Part shown: piece after piece, positions 35,816 through 46,576 of the stretch
How positions within the stretch are numbered: position 1 is the stretch's first letter
Layout: every line of letters begins with the position of its first letter
Translations under genes and position numbers: made by a program
Notes under the pieces: generated by a model
The model's input: the letters and a program-made list of their open reading frames with translations, nothing else
Database searches by the model: none
What the model was told of the DNA's origin: nothing
Source of the DNA: Blastocatellia bacterium
GTDB lineage: Bacteria > Acidobacteriota > Blastocatellia > HR10 > J050
Assembly: GCA_026985075.1 (NCBI GenBank)
Contig: JALSQX010000074.1
Span: 58,150-122,149, forward strand
Direction of reading: 5' to 3'
Length of the DNA: 64,000 nucleotides

Positions 35816-36916
35816 CTATCTGGTCTCCCACCGCATGCGGTGGACCCCCTGCCCAGTGTACATATCTTTCAGTTTGCGCACCATGGCGATTCGCTGCTCG
35901 ACCAGCTTATCAGCGGCTTTCGCCGTGGGAATATGCTCCTCATGAGCGATCTCGAACACCTTTCTCAGGTTATAATAGATGCTTCGCGTCATCCGCAATG
36001 CGCGCTCACGGTCGTAGCCTTCTAGCTCAACGTAAATATTGATGAGCCCTCCGGCATTGATGACGTAATCGGGCGCATAGAGGATGCCTCGTCGATGCAA
36101 CTCGTCACCATGTCGATCTTCGGCCAACTGATTATTGGCCGAACCGGCGATGATCTTGAATTTGAATTGAGGAATCGTCTCGTCATTGATGATCGCGCCC
36201 AGGGCGCATGGAGCGAAGATGTCCGCATCGACGCGATAGATCTCGTCCGGCGGCACGATCCGAATACCGAATTGATCGACGACGTGGCGCACCTTTTCCT
36301 CGTCGATATCGCTGCCGATAACCTGCGCGCGCTCATTGACCAGCAACTCCACCAGATGAGATCCGACGCTCCCCAATCCTTGAATAGCGATGGTGAATCC
36401 CTCCAGCGATGGCGCGTTGAATTGCTCTTGCACGCACGCCTTCATCCCCTGCACCACGCCGAGCGCCGTCACCGGGGCGGGGTCACCGCCACCGCCGTGA
36501 GCTGGCGAGAGGCCACAAACGTATCGCGTCTCCATGTACATATACTCGACGTCATTGACATCGACGCCTACATCTTCGCCGGTGATGAATCGCCCTTTGA
36601 GACTCTCGATGAATCGCCCGAAAGCGCGGAAGAGGGCCTCGGACTTGTCTCTCTTGGGATCGCCGATGATGACCGCTTTACCACCACCCATGTTCAAGCC
36701 CGCGGCGGCCGCCTTGTATGTCATGGCTCGAGACAACCGCAAGGCATCGGCGAGAGCCTCCTCTTCCGTCTCATAGGGCCACATTCGTGTGCCGCCGAGG
36801 GCTGGCCCCAGCGTAGTATCATGGATGGCGATTATGGCCCTCAGCCCCACATCCTTATTCTGGCAAAAAAGAACCTCCTCATGTCCGAATTCCTCCAGTC
36901 GGGTGAATATCGTCAT
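35816..36916 (-). CDS. Leucine/valine-type amino-acid dehydrogenase
   Basis: A 366-residue Glu/Leu/Phe/Val dehydrogenase. The dimerisation/substrate domain has GPALGGTRMWPY and the catalytic Lys in NMGGGKAVI (about residue 75). The Rossmann domain has IQGLGSVGSHL with Asp after the second strand (GSDID, NAD-specific). The ending APDYVINAGGLINIY is typical of leucine dehydrogenase. It reversibly deaminates branched-chain amino acids to 2-oxoacids. The ATG at 36916 follows GGAGG. Confidence 0.9.
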   Translation of the reverse strand: MTIFTRLEEFGHEEVLFCQNKDVGLRAIIAIHDTTLGPALGGTRMWPYETEEEALADALRLSRAMTYKAAAAGLNMGGGKAVIIGDPKRDKSEALFRAFGRFIESLKGRFITGEDVGVDVNDVEYMYMETRYVCGLSPAHGGGGDPAPVTALGVVQGMKACVQEQFNAPSLEGFTIAIQGLGSVGSHLVELLVNERAQVIGSDIDEEKVRHVVDQFGIRIVPPDEIYRVDADIFAPCALGAIINDETIPQFKFKIIAGSANNQLAEDRHGDELHRRGILYAPDYVINAGGLINIYVELEGYDRERALRMTRSIYYNLRKVFEIAHEEHIPTAKAADKLVEQRIAMVRKLKDMYTGQGVHRMRWETR

Positions 36917-37194
36917 GGTCACCTCCTCATCGTCAACTGCACCCAGTGCGGGTAATGATACCCCAATCCTCCCTCCTTGTCATCGCGCCCCTGGTCACCC
37001 GGCACGCTAACCGGACGGTGGGCGTCGCGAGAGCAGGACATCATCGGCGCCCAATCTCACCCATCCAGACGTTGGGAACTCTGAAAGAGCGTCATACAGG
37101 AGCCCCGAAGGAGAGATGCCGGGCGTGTTCTTCACAACGTGTGATGGCCGCATCGCCTGTCCCGACCGCAGGTCCCCGTGCCGTTCAATAGCGC

Positions 37195-38145
37195 TCATCC
37201 CTCCCGCTCGCTCTTCTCCTGCTCCGACGGGGCGGAATGAGTTGGTGCCCGCACGGCCAAGACTGGACAGGGGGCTTGCCGGATGACGCGATCCGTGGTG
37301 GACCCGACGAACAACTCCTCCACCAAACTGTGCCCCCGAACTCCGAGGACGATCAGGTCCACTTCGTGTTCCACCGCATACTGAGTGAGCTCCCTGTGAG
37401 GGTGACCGACGCCAATGACCGTCTTCACCTCCGACCACGCCTGCGCTTCTTCAGGAACGAATGTACGCAGTTTCCGCTCCAGGGCCGCTCGCACAGCTTG
37501 TTGAAGTTCTTCGGTCAGACCAGTCGATGGTCGGGTGAGCGATTCATAAAGAGACGGTTCCAGCACATGCATGAGATGTATCTCGGCCTCGAATTCCTGC
37601 GCCAAGCTGAGTCCATAATCAATCGCCAGACGGGAGTGAGGCGAGAAATCGCACCCCACCAGGATGCGGCGCAATTGGATGTGATCGCCAGCCGGCGCCA
37701 CGAAGTCGTGTTCCGGACTCCGCACGACGAGAAGAGGCCGATTGAGCGTGCGCAACAGACGCTCGGTCACCGAACCAATCAACAACCGGGTCAATCCCGA
37801 GCGGCCATGCGTGGCGGTGATCACCAGATCGATGTCATGTTCTTCGACGGCGCGGGCAATCTGCATAGCCGGTTGCCCTTCTAGGATCAATGGTTCCCAG
37901 TCGATTGCCGGCTCGCCCATCAACCGCGAAATCTCTTCTCGAGCATAACTGATCAACTCTTGTTCCGTGCTCGTCAAAGCGAACGCCGTCGTATCATATA
38001 ATCCGATGAACGAGAGATCGATAACATGGCACACATAGAGCTTGGCTCCGAATTCCCGAGCCAATGCGATACCATAGGGGAGAGCATGATTGGACGTCGC
38101 CGAGAAATCCGTAGCACAGAGGATTCGTTCCGGTTTCACTCTCAT
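37195..38145 (-). CDS. Tandem universal stress protein
   Basis: A 316-residue protein made of two Usp domains (about 1-145 and 155-300). Each starts with a hydrophobic strand followed by Asp (ILCATDFSATS, ILVGCDFSPHS) and ends with a G-x2-G-x9-G-S/T ATP-binding loop (THGRSGLTRLLIGSVTERLL, VRGHSLVEELFVGSTTDRVI). Both loops look intact, so both may bind ATP. The ATG at 38145 follows AGGAGGA. Confidence 0.93.
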   Translation of the reverse strand: MRVKPERILCATDFSATSNHALPYGIALAREFGAKLYVCHVIDLSFIGLYDTTAFALTSTEQELISYAREEISRLMGEPAIDWEPLILEGQPAMQIARAVEEHDIDLVITATHGRSGLTRLLIGSVTERLLRTLNRPLLVVRSPEHDFVAPAGDHIQLRRILVGCDFSPHSRLAIDYGLSLAQEFEAEIHLMHVLEPSLYESLTRPSTGLTEELQQAVRAALERKLRTFVPEEAQAWSEVKTVIGVGHPHRELTQYAVEHEVDLIVLGVRGHSLVEELFVGSTTDRVIRQAPCPVLAVRAPTHSAPSEQEKSEREG

Positions 38146-38326
38146 CGTCTCGTTCCTCCTTTCATCGCGCGCCCCGTCATTATGCGTTATCTAGAGATCA
38201 AAGACAATGCCAGGAGAACCGGCATTCGACGCCTCGCCTCGCTCGCAGGTGCTCTTCCCGGCAACCGCCGTGGGCTGGCGAGAAGGATCTTGAAACCACG
38301 AAAATTCTCGCCAGGCCATTGTGGAG

Positions 38327-38355
38327 TTGACATTCACATCATTGGCGTGTATAGT
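38327..38355 (+). promoter_or_regulatory. Promoter of the cold-shock gene
   Basis: TTGACA (38327-38332) and TATAGT (38350-38355) are spaced 17 bases. Transcription would give a leader of about 120 bases before the start at 38483; long structured leaders are typical of cspA-type mRNAs. Confidence 0.75.
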
Positions 38356-38482
38356 GGAGGTGGTTTTCATGATAAGGACCGCAGTAAAGGAAATTCCGAT
38401 GAGATTCAATCGAACCTCTTGAGGATATATCTTCCTGCGCACCTCGTCAGAAAACCTATTTTACAACTTTTGGAGTATACTG

Positions 38483-38689
38483 ATGAAAGAAACGGGAACA
38501 GTGAAATGGTTTAACGAAAGTAAAGGATATGGCTTTATCGAACGAGAGTCTGGTGAAGACATTTTTGTTCACTACACGGCGATTCAAGGTGATGGTTTCC
38601 GATCCCTTCAAGAGGGAGACGAAGTGAGCTTTGAGGTCACCCGTGGCACTAAAGGATTACAGGCGACCGAGGTACAAGTCATTCGATAA
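38483..38689 (+). CDS. Cold-shock domain protein
   Basis: A 68-residue CspA-family protein. The RNP1 motif GYGFIER and RNP2 motif DIFVHY are present, as is the opening [12 protein letters not shown]. It binds single-stranded RNA/DNA and acts as an RNA chaperone. The ATG at 38483 has TTGGAG upstream. Confidence 0.96.
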   Translation: MKETGTVKWFNESKGYGFIERESGEDIFVHYTAIQGDGFRSLQEGDEVSFEVTRGTKGLQATEVQVIR

Positions 38690-38731
38690 TCCCCCGAGTG
38701 AGTCAGACACCGCTGCGGCCAGCATGATGCG

Positions 38732-38751
38732 GAAGCGCTCGAATGCGCTTC
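38732..38751 (+). terminator. Hairpin after the cold-shock gene
   Basis: GAAGCGC (38732-38738) and GCGCTTC (38745-38751) form a perfect 7-bp stem with a 6-base loop, about 40 bases past the stop. There is no T run, so terminator function is uncertain. Confidence 0.35.
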
Positions 38752-38915
38752 ACTTCGGCTGTCGATGCCGAACGAGAAATTGCTCGTCGTGCTGGTGACC
38801 ACCGGTGAACAACTCACTCACGCCCATTCCCAACACAGCGACGAACACCTATCTCCGGCTCCCGGCATCCATCCGGAAGGGGATTCCCGTATGGTGTCCG
38901 ATGAGAGCGGCAGGG

Positions 38916-39692
38916 TCATCGATTTTTCCACTGTGGCGGTCTCTTCTCCATGAACGCCGTCAATCCTTCCACCGCGTCCTCGGTGGACATAACGTCGTGC
39001 ATGTAGATGCGCTCGGCTTCTTCCAATCCATCGAACAACGAGCGGGTGATGGCTTCTCGCATAGCTCGCTTCGTCGCGATCAAAACCGGCCGACTGTATC
39101 CGGCTAACGTGCGCGTGAAGGCATCGACCCGGTTTGAGAACTCCTCTTCCGGGAAGACGGCGTTGACCAATCCCATCCGTTGGGCTTCTTCAGCGGTGAG
39201 CGTTCGCCCCGTCAGGATGAGATCGGTAGCACGTTTCCAGCCGACGAGTCGAGGGAAATAGGCGACGGCCAACGGAGGAAATACGCCGAGTTTGATCTCC
39301 GGTTGACCGAGCGTAGCGTTGTCGGCGGCCAGCGTCAGATCGGTGAACGCGGCCAGCTCCAATCCGCCACCCAAGGTAGCTCCATGAATGGCGCTCACGG
39401 TGGGAATCTCCAAGGCGGCCAATCGCTCGAATTTCTCATGCACGACACGAAGCATCCGTTCGATGCGCTCGGGCCGATGATCGGCGACATCCACGCCGGC
39501 CGAGAAGCATCGACCCGCGCCCCGAATGAGTAACACTTTGACCGTCGCATCTGACTGCAGATCGGCCAGCGCTCGATTGATCTCCTCGATCATCGGAATG
39601 TGCATGATATTCAGTGGCGGACGGTTCAACGTTAATATCGCCCGTCCATCATCGGTGTGCGTCAACGTGATGAATTCGTACTCGCGATCCAT
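38916..39692 (-). CDS. Enoyl-CoA hydratase/isomerase, cyclohexadiene-carbonyl-CoA hydratase-like
   Basis: A 258-residue crotonase. The oxyanion-hole segments FSAGVDVADH and GATLGGGLELA are visible. The pattern NRPPLNIMHIPMIEEINRAL and the 'SAGVDVxDHxP' stretch are those of dienoyl-CoA hydratases of anaerobic benzoyl-CoA degradation (Dch/BamR type) rather than FadB-like hydratases. The ATG at 39692 follows GGAGGGAG. The neighbour is a BamA-like hydrolase, which supports the pathway, but no benzoyl-CoA reductase is in the window. Confidence 0.8.
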   Translation of the reverse strand: MDREYEFITLTHTDDGRAILTLNRPPLNIMHIPMIEEINRALADLQSDATVKVLLIRGAGRCFSAGVDVADHRPERIERMLRVVHEKFERLAALEIPTVSAIHGATLGGGLELAAFTDLTLAADNATLGQPEIKLGVFPPLAVAYFPRLVGWKRATDLILTGRTLTAEEAQRMGLVNAVFPEEEFSNRVDAFTRTLAGYSRPVLIATKRAMREAITRSLFDGLEEAERIYMHDVMSTEDAVEGLTAFMEKRPPQWKNR

Positions 39693-39779
39693 GGCTCTCT
39701 CCCTCCGGCGTCAAGATCATGATGCTCACGCCAATGTCTCTTCATCTCGCTCACCTTGTGGATGCTTCGCCCCTCACAC

Positions 39780-40817
39780 TCACCGGAGCGCTGCACCACA
39801 CTGACCGCAAAATCGGAACGCGCTCGGCAATCCCTGGGCTCCACATTGAGAGCAGGATTGCTCATACGGCCCCCAGAGGAACTCGGTGGAGCGGCCCTCA
39901 GCGGCGCGTCGTCGCAATTCCCGATAGTCGGGCGGGCGCTTCTCCATGAAGGCGCGCATGCCTTCATATGTCTCCAGCCAGGCGAAATGCAACGTGAGCC
40001 ATTCCTGCGCGTGACCGCTGGTCATCGCCCAGACGAGTTCGCGCCAGAAGTTGGTTTGCTGCTTGGTGTAGCGCAGCGAATCGGGGAATTTGTCGATCAA
40101 CTTCTGGCACATGGTGGCTACGGCCTCGTCCAGGGCAGTGAGATCAATACGATTGTTGGGATTCTCCAGCGCTCTCCGGACGTCGGCGAGCGTTTTCACA
40201 TCCAGATAGTTTCCATCGGTTCCGCGAATGGAGGGAACGACCTGATTGACCAATCCCCACTCCAGGCATTTTTGCGCCTCGATTTCTTCGCATAACCAGA
40301 GGATTTCGCGAGCCCGTCGATCGCCCACGGTGATGGGCAACCACTGAGTCGCGCCGGCGGCGGCCACGCTACTCATACGCGTTCCCACCTGCTGAATGTA
40401 GGCGTGCTGGGCCATGATGGCCAGATCGCAAGCCAGATTCAATTCGTTGCCCCCACCGACGACGATGCCGTTGATGCGGGCGATGGTCGGTTTACCAATG
40501 CGCCGGAGCCGATCGTGGCACTCGATGAACTGGGCCATATATTTCCAGTACTGGGATGGCCGACGCGTATACTCTTCGGCGAACTCTTTGACGTCGCCGC
40601 CGGTGCAGAACGCGCGATCCCCCGCCCCGGTGACGACGACCACGGCCACGCTGTCATCCCAGGCCGCATCGCGAAAGGCTTCCGAGAGTTCGGTCAGTGT
40701 GCGCAGATTGAAGGCATTGAGCACTCGCGGGCGATTGATGGTCACTGTGGCGATCCCATCTCTCTTCTCATATGTGATCATCTCAAACGAATCGATGGTT
40801 GGCATCCTGTCTGTCAC
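39780..40817 (-). CDS. BamA-like crotonase (6-oxocyclohexenecarbonyl-CoA hydrolase family) with a C-terminal zinc ribbon
   Basis: About 345 residues from GTG 40817, behind GAGGAGG (ATG 40805 is possible). The crotonase part has GDRAFCTGGDVKEFAEEYTRRP, GIVVGGGNELNLACDLA and GATQWLPITVGDRRARE. The BamA family shares the CTGG...EYAEYY and GGATxxLP features and the later LDEAVxxLCxKL helix. The last 25 residues (CSQCG...FCGQCG) form a four-Cys zinc ribbon not found in standard BamA proteins. It would hydrate and open a cyclic acyl-CoA. The substrate is unproven. Confidence 0.75.
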   Translation of the reverse strand: MTDRMPTIDSFEMITYEKRDGIATVTINRPRVLNAFNLRTLTELSEAFRDAAWDDSVAVVVVTGAGDRAFCTGGDVKEFAEEYTRRPSQYWKYMAQFIECHDRLRRIGKPTIARINGIVVGGGNELNLACDLAIMAQHAYIQQVGTRMSSVAAAGATQWLPITVGDRRAREILWLCEEIEAQKCLEWGLVNQVVPSIRGTDGNYLDVKTLADVRRALENPNNRIDLTALDEAVATMCQKLIDKFPDSLRYTKQQTNFWRELVWAMTSGHAQEWLTLHFAWLETYEGMRAFMEKRPPDYRELRRRAAEGRSTEFLWGPYEQSCSQCGAQGLPSAFRFCGQCGAALR

Positions 40818-41450
40818 GCTCTTTTGACCTCCTCGATAATCCTTTCGTGCGCGAGGTAATCCTAGCCCATCGACGACGCATTGCAAAGGCTCCCCCGCAC
40901 TGAGATTCATTTGGCAACCGCCGAGGAACGAGGAGCCAGAGGGTGCACGGAGGTGCGTCTCTGGACCCCGCAGAATAGCGGGCGGTCGTCGCGGGGCCAT
41001 CCTTCCTGACTGCCGTTGTGGTTCACCCGGGTGACACGGCAACTGTCGCTAGGCTGACGAAACTCAGCACAGATGCAACCGCTGTGGTTCACCTGAGTGG
41101 TACTACAACGCGGACGGGGAGGACGATTCTGACGACATTTTCGAGCCCCACTCCCCCTCTCGCTGCTCGCTATACCATAACCGCCCCTCAACGAAGTGAC
41201 GGCTGGATGGCTTCTCCTGTTCGAAAACCGCCGCGTCACGCGATTTCGATCTCTTTCACTTCACTCCATCACGTCCACGCCATAGATCACTTCCAGTGAA
41301 AAAGCACTTGACCCGAACGCGGCTTTGAAACTTTTTCGGCTCTCGAGCGCAGTTCGGTGAGGAAAAACAACCGCCAATCTCGTCATTCCATCAAAACCTT
41401 TTTCGCGCGTGTTTGCACGGTTCGTGCGCTGGGAGGTAACACCGAAGGGG
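40818..41450. other. Intergenic region with two copies of a GTGGTTCACC repeat
   Basis: About 630 bases without a convincing gene, between the BamA-like gene and the helicase 3' end. Two imperfect direct repeats, CGTTGTGGTTCACCCGGGTGA at 41014 and CGCTGTGGTTCACCTGAGTGG at 41080, lie 66 bases apart; the first contains a perfect 12-base palindrome (41023-41034). The gap sits where many genomes place a partner gene of the helicase. Confidence 0.5.
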
Positions 41451-42809
41451 TTATATCCTTCCACTGCGGCGATCGCTGATGCGTTCTTCGGTCGTATTGG
41501 CCGTCACCACCTCGTACATGATGGCTTGCTTATCGGGGCGCTTGCGCAGGATGCGCCCCAATCGCTGAATGTGCTCGCGCGTCGACCCTGATCCGGAGAG
41601 CACAATGGCCACCGAGGCATCGGGGATATTCACGCCTTCGTTCAATACCCTGGAGGTGACAATGGCCAATACCTCTCCGCGATTGAACGCTTGCAGCCAC
41701 CGGCGGCGCTCTTTGATGGGCGTCTGATGGGTGATGGCCGGGATGAAGAACCGTTCGGAAATGCGGTAGACCATCTCGTTCTCGGCGGTGAAGATGAGCA
41801 CGCGGTCCCGGCGGTGGCGCTGGAGTAATGTGGCCAAGACGCGCAATTTGGCATCGGTGCCCAAGGCGATGCGCTTCGATTCGCGATAGGCGAGCATCGC
41901 CCGACGTCCGGCCTCAGACCGGGCGCTGGCAGCGATGAACATCTGCCATCCCCGCAAGCTGTTGAGACTGATCCCCTGTTCGTCGAGAAACGAGCGGAAG
42001 ATGGCCCGTTGGCGCTGATATGCGGCGCGCTCTTCGGGACTCAAATGCACGTGAATGCGCACGAGGCTATATTCGGCTAAATATTCACCGGCCAGCTCGC
42101 GCGGCGCCCGACGATACACGATGGGACCAATGAGATCGCCGAGCAACGCCTCGCTGCCATCGGCGCGCTCGGGCGTGGCCGTCAATCCCAGGCGGAACGG
42201 AGCGATGGCCATCTCGGCGGCATACCGGTAGGCGCTCCCTGGCAGATGGTGACATTCGTCGAAGATGATGAGACCGAACTGATGACCCAACCGTTCCATG
42301 AACCGAAACGCCGAGGCATAGGTGGTCACCGTCAACGCTCCCAACTCGAAGTAACCTCCACCGATCAACCCGACTTCAGCCTGAAACGTCGCCAGGAGCA
42401 GATCGTACCATTGATTCATCAAATCGATGGTAGGCACCACGATGAGCGTCGAGCGCCCCGTGCGCTCGATGGCCATCTGCGCTACGAAACTCTTTCCCGC
42501 TCCCGTGGGCAAAATGATCACTCCGCGTCGGCCGTGCTGTTGCCAAGCGGCGATAGCCTCTCGCTGGTAAGGGCGGGGCTCCATGTCCAACGTGACGCGA
42601 AAGTCGAACCGATGATAGTGTCGAGCGTGGTCTCGATAAGGTCTTTTCTGACGGAGCAGTTCCTCGACGACTTGGCGATAGGCCATGGCCGGGGCGCGCC
42701 AGCGATGGACGCGCTCGTCCCACCGGAAAGGCGTGGGAACGGTCGTTGATCGGTCGGCGCCATCGAGCACCAGCGTCCCGGCATCGAATCGAAGAATGAG
42801 TTCATCCAT
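41451..42809 (-). CDS. XPB-type DEAD/DEAH superfamily 2 helicase
   Basis: A 452-residue helicase. Motif I PTGAGKS, Ia-like IVVPTIDLMNQW, II DECHH, III TATP, V TSRVLNEGVNIP and VI QRLGRILR are present. DECHH and the compact size match bacterial XPB/RecQ-like 'SSL2' helicases, which usually pair with a Bax1-like nuclease; no such gene adjoins it here. It probably unwinds or translocates on damaged DNA. Confidence 0.9.
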   Translation of the reverse strand: MDELILRFDAGTLVLDGADRSTTVPTPFRWDERVHRWRAPAMAYRQVVEELLRQKRPYRDHARHYHRFDFRVTLDMEPRPYQREAIAAWQQHGRRGVIILPTGAGKSFVAQMAIERTGRSTLIVVPTIDLMNQWYDLLLATFQAEVGLIGGGYFELGALTVTTYASAFRFMERLGHQFGLIIFDECHHLPGSAYRYAAEMAIAPFRLGLTATPERADGSEALLGDLIGPIVYRRAPRELAGEYLAEYSLVRIHVHLSPEERAAYQRQRAIFRSFLDEQGISLNSLRGWQMFIAASARSEAGRRAMLAYRESKRIALGTDAKLRVLATLLQRHRRDRVLIFTAENEMVYRISERFFIPAITHQTPIKERRRWLQAFNRGEVLAIVTSRVLNEGVNIPDASVAIVLSGSGSTREHIQRLGRILRKRPDKQAIMYEVVTANTTEERISDRRSGRI

Positions 42810-42899
42810 GACGAAAAACCCTATGCTGCAGAAGCGATATGCACCTTGGTCAGCAGTGGCCGAGGAGCATCTCGCCGACGATGAGCCAAGCGATCGCCA

Positions 42900-44078
42900 T
42901 CAGTACGCTCGCACCTGTTCCATGTACCCTTCGAAATTTCGCCTCATCTCGGCGAGCGAATCGCCACCGAATTTTTCCCGCATGGCCTGAGCGAGCACAA
43001 TGGCGACCATGGCTTCGCCGACCACGCCAGCGGCGGCAATCGGCGTCACATCCGACCGCTCGAAGTGCCCTTCGGCCGGTTCTTTGGTATCGATATGAAC
43101 GCTCATCAGCGGCCGGCGCAACGTAGAGAGTGGCTTGAGGTGACCGCGCACGCGGACGTCTTCGCCGGTCGTGATGCCGCCTTCCAAGCCGCCAGCGCGA
43201 TTGGTCTTCCGATAGAACCGGCGATTGTCGGCATCGTAGTAGATCTCATCATGCGTTCGAGAGCCCGGCCAACCGCTGATGGTCGCCCCGATGCCGATCT
43301 CCACGGCCTTGACAGCCTGAATGGACATGATGGCCTGAGCCAGGCGCGCATCCAGCTTCAGATCCCATTGCGTGTGGCTGCCGAGCCCCGGCGGCACACC
43401 ATGGGCGACGACTTCGAAGATGCCGCCCAACGAATCCCCGGCCTTTCTGGCCTCGTCAATCTTCGCCACCATCTGCCGCTCGGTGTCCCGATCGGCGCAC
43501 CGTAAAGGCGAATCTTCCGGGATGGCGACGATCGTCTCCCAGGGCACGTCGAGCGGCGGATGCTCGGGAATGCCGCCGAGCATCAGCGTATGGCTGGCGA
43601 TGAGAATACCGAATTCCTTCAACAAGAGCTGCGCCAGCGCGCCGATGGCCACGCGCGCCGTCGTCTCTCGCGCGCTGGCCCGTTCCAGGATATCGCGCAG
43701 GTCGCGCCGATTGTACTTCAATCCGCCCGCCAGGTCGGCATGTCCCGGCCGCGGCCGAGTGAGCCGTCGTGCTGCGGCGTCGTCCAGTTGGCGCGGTTCG
43801 ACGGCCATGACATCCTGCCAGTTGACGAAATCGCGATTCTCGATCATCAAGGCGATGGGCGATCCCAGCGTCTCGCCATGTCGCACGCCGGAGAGGATGT
43901 CGATGCGATCGGCCTCGATCTTCTGTCGACCACCGCGCCCGTAGCCATGTTGGCGACGACGGAGCTGATGGTTGATATACTCGATGTCGATGGTCAGGCC
44001 GGCGGGGAGTCCTTCAACGATGGCGATCAACGCTCGTCCGTGGGATTCGCCGGCGGTGAAAAAACGAAATATGGCCAT
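42900..44078 (-). CDS. aroC: Chorismate synthase
   Basis: A 392-residue enzyme making chorismate from EPSP with reduced FMN. The start [70 protein letters not shown] core (shortened here) and the [18 protein letters not shown] segment are diagnostic. The ATG at 44078 follows AGGGAGA. No other aro genes are near. Confidence 0.96.
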   Translation of the reverse strand: MAIFRFFTAGESHGRALIAIVEGLPAGLTIDIEYINHQLRRRQHGYGRGGRQKIEADRIDILSGVRHGETLGSPIALMIENRDFVNWQDVMAVEPRQLDDAAARRLTRPRPGHADLAGGLKYNRRDLRDILERASARETTARVAIGALAQLLLKEFGILIASHTLMLGGIPEHPPLDVPWETIVAIPEDSPLRCADRDTERQMVAKIDEARKAGDSLGGIFEVVAHGVPPGLGSHTQWDLKLDARLAQAIMSIQAVKAVEIGIGATISGWPGSRTHDEIYYDADNRRFYRKTNRAGGLEGGITTGEDVRVRGHLKPLSTLRRPLMSVHIDTKEPAEGHFERSDVTPIAAAGVVGEAMVAIVLAQAMREKFGGDSLAEMRRNFEGYMEQVRAY

Positions 44079-44262
44079 TCTCGTCTCCCTTTCTTCACTC
44101 GGAACCACGCTCATCCACAGATGGGCGTGCTCCGTCGATGAGCGATCGGGTGGCGAACGCTCTCCAGCTCCCGGCCCCCTCCCTTGGCGTCCATGAATGT
44201 CTGGCGTTCCCCCTCATAAGGCATCGTCGGTGCTCCATCTTCTCGACACGCACATCACCACC

Positions 44263-46248
44263 TCAGATGACTTCCAGCGCTCGATCCTTGAGATGTTTGA
44301 TCTTATCGCGCAACTCGGCGGCGCGCTCGAATTCCAGTTTTTTGGCCGCCTCACGCATCTCGGCTTCCAATTGCCGGATGGTCTCCTCGAGTTCCTCGGG
44401 CGTGGTGGCGTCCACGTCATCCAGATCGAGTGGAATCTTGAAGTAATCGGCTTCGGCAATAGTCACCAGCGTGGCTTCCACCGGCTTGATGATCGTTTGT
44501 GGCGTGATGCCATGCTGACGATTGTAGGCTTCTTGTTTGCGGCGGCGACGGCGCGTCTCCTTGATCGCCCGGTCCATCGATTCGGTGATCTTATCGGCAT
44601 AGAGGATGGCTTTGCCCCGTGCGTTCCGCGCCGCGCGGCCGATCGTCTGGATGAGCGATCGCTCCGAGCGCAGGAATCCTTCCTTATCGGCATCGAGGAT
44701 GGCCACCAGCGAGACCTCGGGAAGGTCCAATCCCTCGCGCAACAGATTGACGCCGATGAGGACATCGAAATCGCCCCGACGCAGATCGCGCAAGATGCGC
44801 ACCCGCTCCAGGGTATCGATCTCCGAGTGAAGATAGCGCACGCGAATGCCCAACTCCGTGTAATAATCAGTCAGATCTTCGGCCATGCGCTTGGTCAAGG
44901 TCGTCACCAGGACGCGTTCGTTGCGCGCGATGCGCTGGCGAATCTCCTCCAGCAAATCATCCACCTGCCCGCGCACCGGTCGGACCTCCACTTCCGGATC
45001 GAGCAACCCGGTGGGACGAACGATCTGTTCGACGATCTCTCCTCCCGCCTTCTCGATCTCATAATCGCCGGGCGTCGCCGAGACGAAGATGACCTGACCG
45101 ACCCGCTCCTCCCACTCTTCGAATTTCAACGGGCGATTATCCAGCGCGCTCGGTAGTCGGAATCCATAATCGACGAGCGTCTGTTTGCGCGTGCGATCGC
45201 CATGATACATCCCTCGCAGTTGCGGCACCGTTTGATGGCTCTCATCGACGATGATCAAGGCATCGTCGGGCAAGTAATCGAGCAACGTGGGCGGAGGTTC
45301 GCCCGGTTGGCGACCGGTCAGATGCCGCGAGTAATTCTCAATGCCCCGGCAATAGCCGAACGCGCGCAACATCTCCAGGTCGTAGCGGGTTCGTTCGCGA
45401 ATGCGTTGAGCCTCAATCTCCTTGCCCTGCGCTTCGAGCTGAGGCCACCACCACTCCAATTCCTCTTCGATGCTGCGAATGGCTCGCTGCAAGACATGCG
45501 GCGGAGTGACGAAATGCGTCTTGGGATAGATGGCCAGACGCTCATGCCGTTCGATCACTTCTCCGAGAAGAGGATCAATCGTGGCCAATCCATCAATCTC
45601 GTCGCCCCACATCTCGATGCGGATGGCGTAGTCCTGATAAGCGGGGAAGACCTCCACGATATCGCCGCGCACGCGAAACGTCCCTCGGCGAAAATCAGTG
45701 TCGTTGCGCTCATACTGAATCGAGACGAGCTTTCTCAGCAATTCCGACCGGCGGATCTGCTGGCCGAGTTCCAACAAGACCAACTGATCGTAATAGGCAT
45801 CCGGATCGCCGAGGCCATATATGCAAGAGACGCTGGCCACGATGATGACATCACGACGCTCGAATAAGGCGCGCGTGGCCGAGAGCCGCAGCCGGTCGAT
45901 CTCCTCGTTGATGAGCACCTCTTTTTCAATATACGTGTCCGTTTGCGGAATGTAGGCTTCCGGTTGATAGTAGTCGTAGTAGCTGACGAAATACTCGACG
46001 GCGTTCTCGGGGAAGAAGTGTTTGAATTCCTGATAGAGCTGGGCGGCCAAGGTCTTATTATGGGCGATGACCAGCACGGGGCGATTCACGCGCTCGATGA
46101 CCGAGGCGATGGTGAACGTCTTCCCACTGCCAGTGATGCCGAGCAACACTTGCCATCGTTTCCCTTCATTGATGCCACGAACCAACGCGTCGATGGCTTC
46201 CGGTTGATCGCCTCGGGGTTGATAATCGGAAATCAGTTTGAAATCCAT
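44263..46248 (-). CDS. uvrB: Excinuclease ABC subunit B
   Basis: A 661-residue DNA-repair helicase. Walker A GITGSGKT (37-44), the beta-hairpin [55 protein letters not shown] and a C-terminal UVR motif (about 620-655, [17 protein letters not shown]) are complete. It verifies damage with UvrA and loads UvrC. The ATG at 46248 follows a very close GGGGAGG. Confidence 0.97.
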   Translation of the reverse strand: MDFKLISDYQPRGDQPEAIDALVRGINEGKRWQVLLGITGSGKTFTIASVIERVNRPVLVIAHNKTLAAQLYQEFKHFFPENAVEYFVSYYDYYQPEAYIPQTDTYIEKEVLINEEIDRLRLSATRALFERRDVIIVASVSCIYGLGDPDAYYDQLVLLELGQQIRRSELLRKLVSIQYERNDTDFRRGTFRVRGDIVEVFPAYQDYAIRIEMWGDEIDGLATIDPLLGEVIERHERLAIYPKTHFVTPPHVLQRAIRSIEEELEWWWPQLEAQGKEIEAQRIRERTRYDLEMLRAFGYCRGIENYSRHLTGRQPGEPPPTLLDYLPDDALIIVDESHQTVPQLRGMYHGDRTRKQTLVDYGFRLPSALDNRPLKFEEWEERVGQVIFVSATPGDYEIEKAGGEIVEQIVRPTGLLDPEVEVRPVRGQVDDLLEEIRQRIARNERVLVTTLTKRMAEDLTDYYTELGIRVRYLHSEIDTLERVRILRDLRRGDFDVLIGVNLLREGLDLPEVSLVAILDADKEGFLRSERSLIQTIGRAARNARGKAILYADKITESMDRAIKETRRRRRKQEAYNRQHGITPQTIIKPVEATLVTIAEADYFKIPLDLDDVDATTPEELEETIRQLEAEMREAAKKLEFERAAELRDKIKHLKDRALEVI

Positions 46249-46576
46249 ACCTCCCCTCTGATCCTCCCCAAAACCTCAAATTATAGTGAGGAGTGGAAAG
46301 AAACGGCAACGACCACCCACGCCCCACTGCGCCAGCCGGAAGTGAACACTGCCGAAGGAGAGTTGGGGAAGGGCCTGAGACACACCTTCCGGGCATCAGA
46401 TCCCCCACCATCATGGGGCCGGAAAGGACAACGCATCCATTGGAGCGGACGCGCCCCTCAACTCTCGATAGCCACGCCGGTGAGCGCGGAGATCGCTTCC
46501 TCGGAGCGAGTCAACGTCCCTTCCTCGATCTCTTCGCTCCGAAGCTGGGCGGGGAATGAACCTCTTCGGACATCAT
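46249..46576. other. Intergenic region between uvrB and larE
   Basis: About 330 bases upstream of uvrB and downstream of larE, which read in the same direction. Short ORFs here lack ribosome-binding sites. No clear hairpin or promoter pair was found, although the uvrB promoter should be in this stretch. Confidence 0.4.

Noticed and set aside
41014..41100. Possible CRISPR array
   Set aside because: Only two imperfect repeats, no regular spacers and no cas genes in the window.
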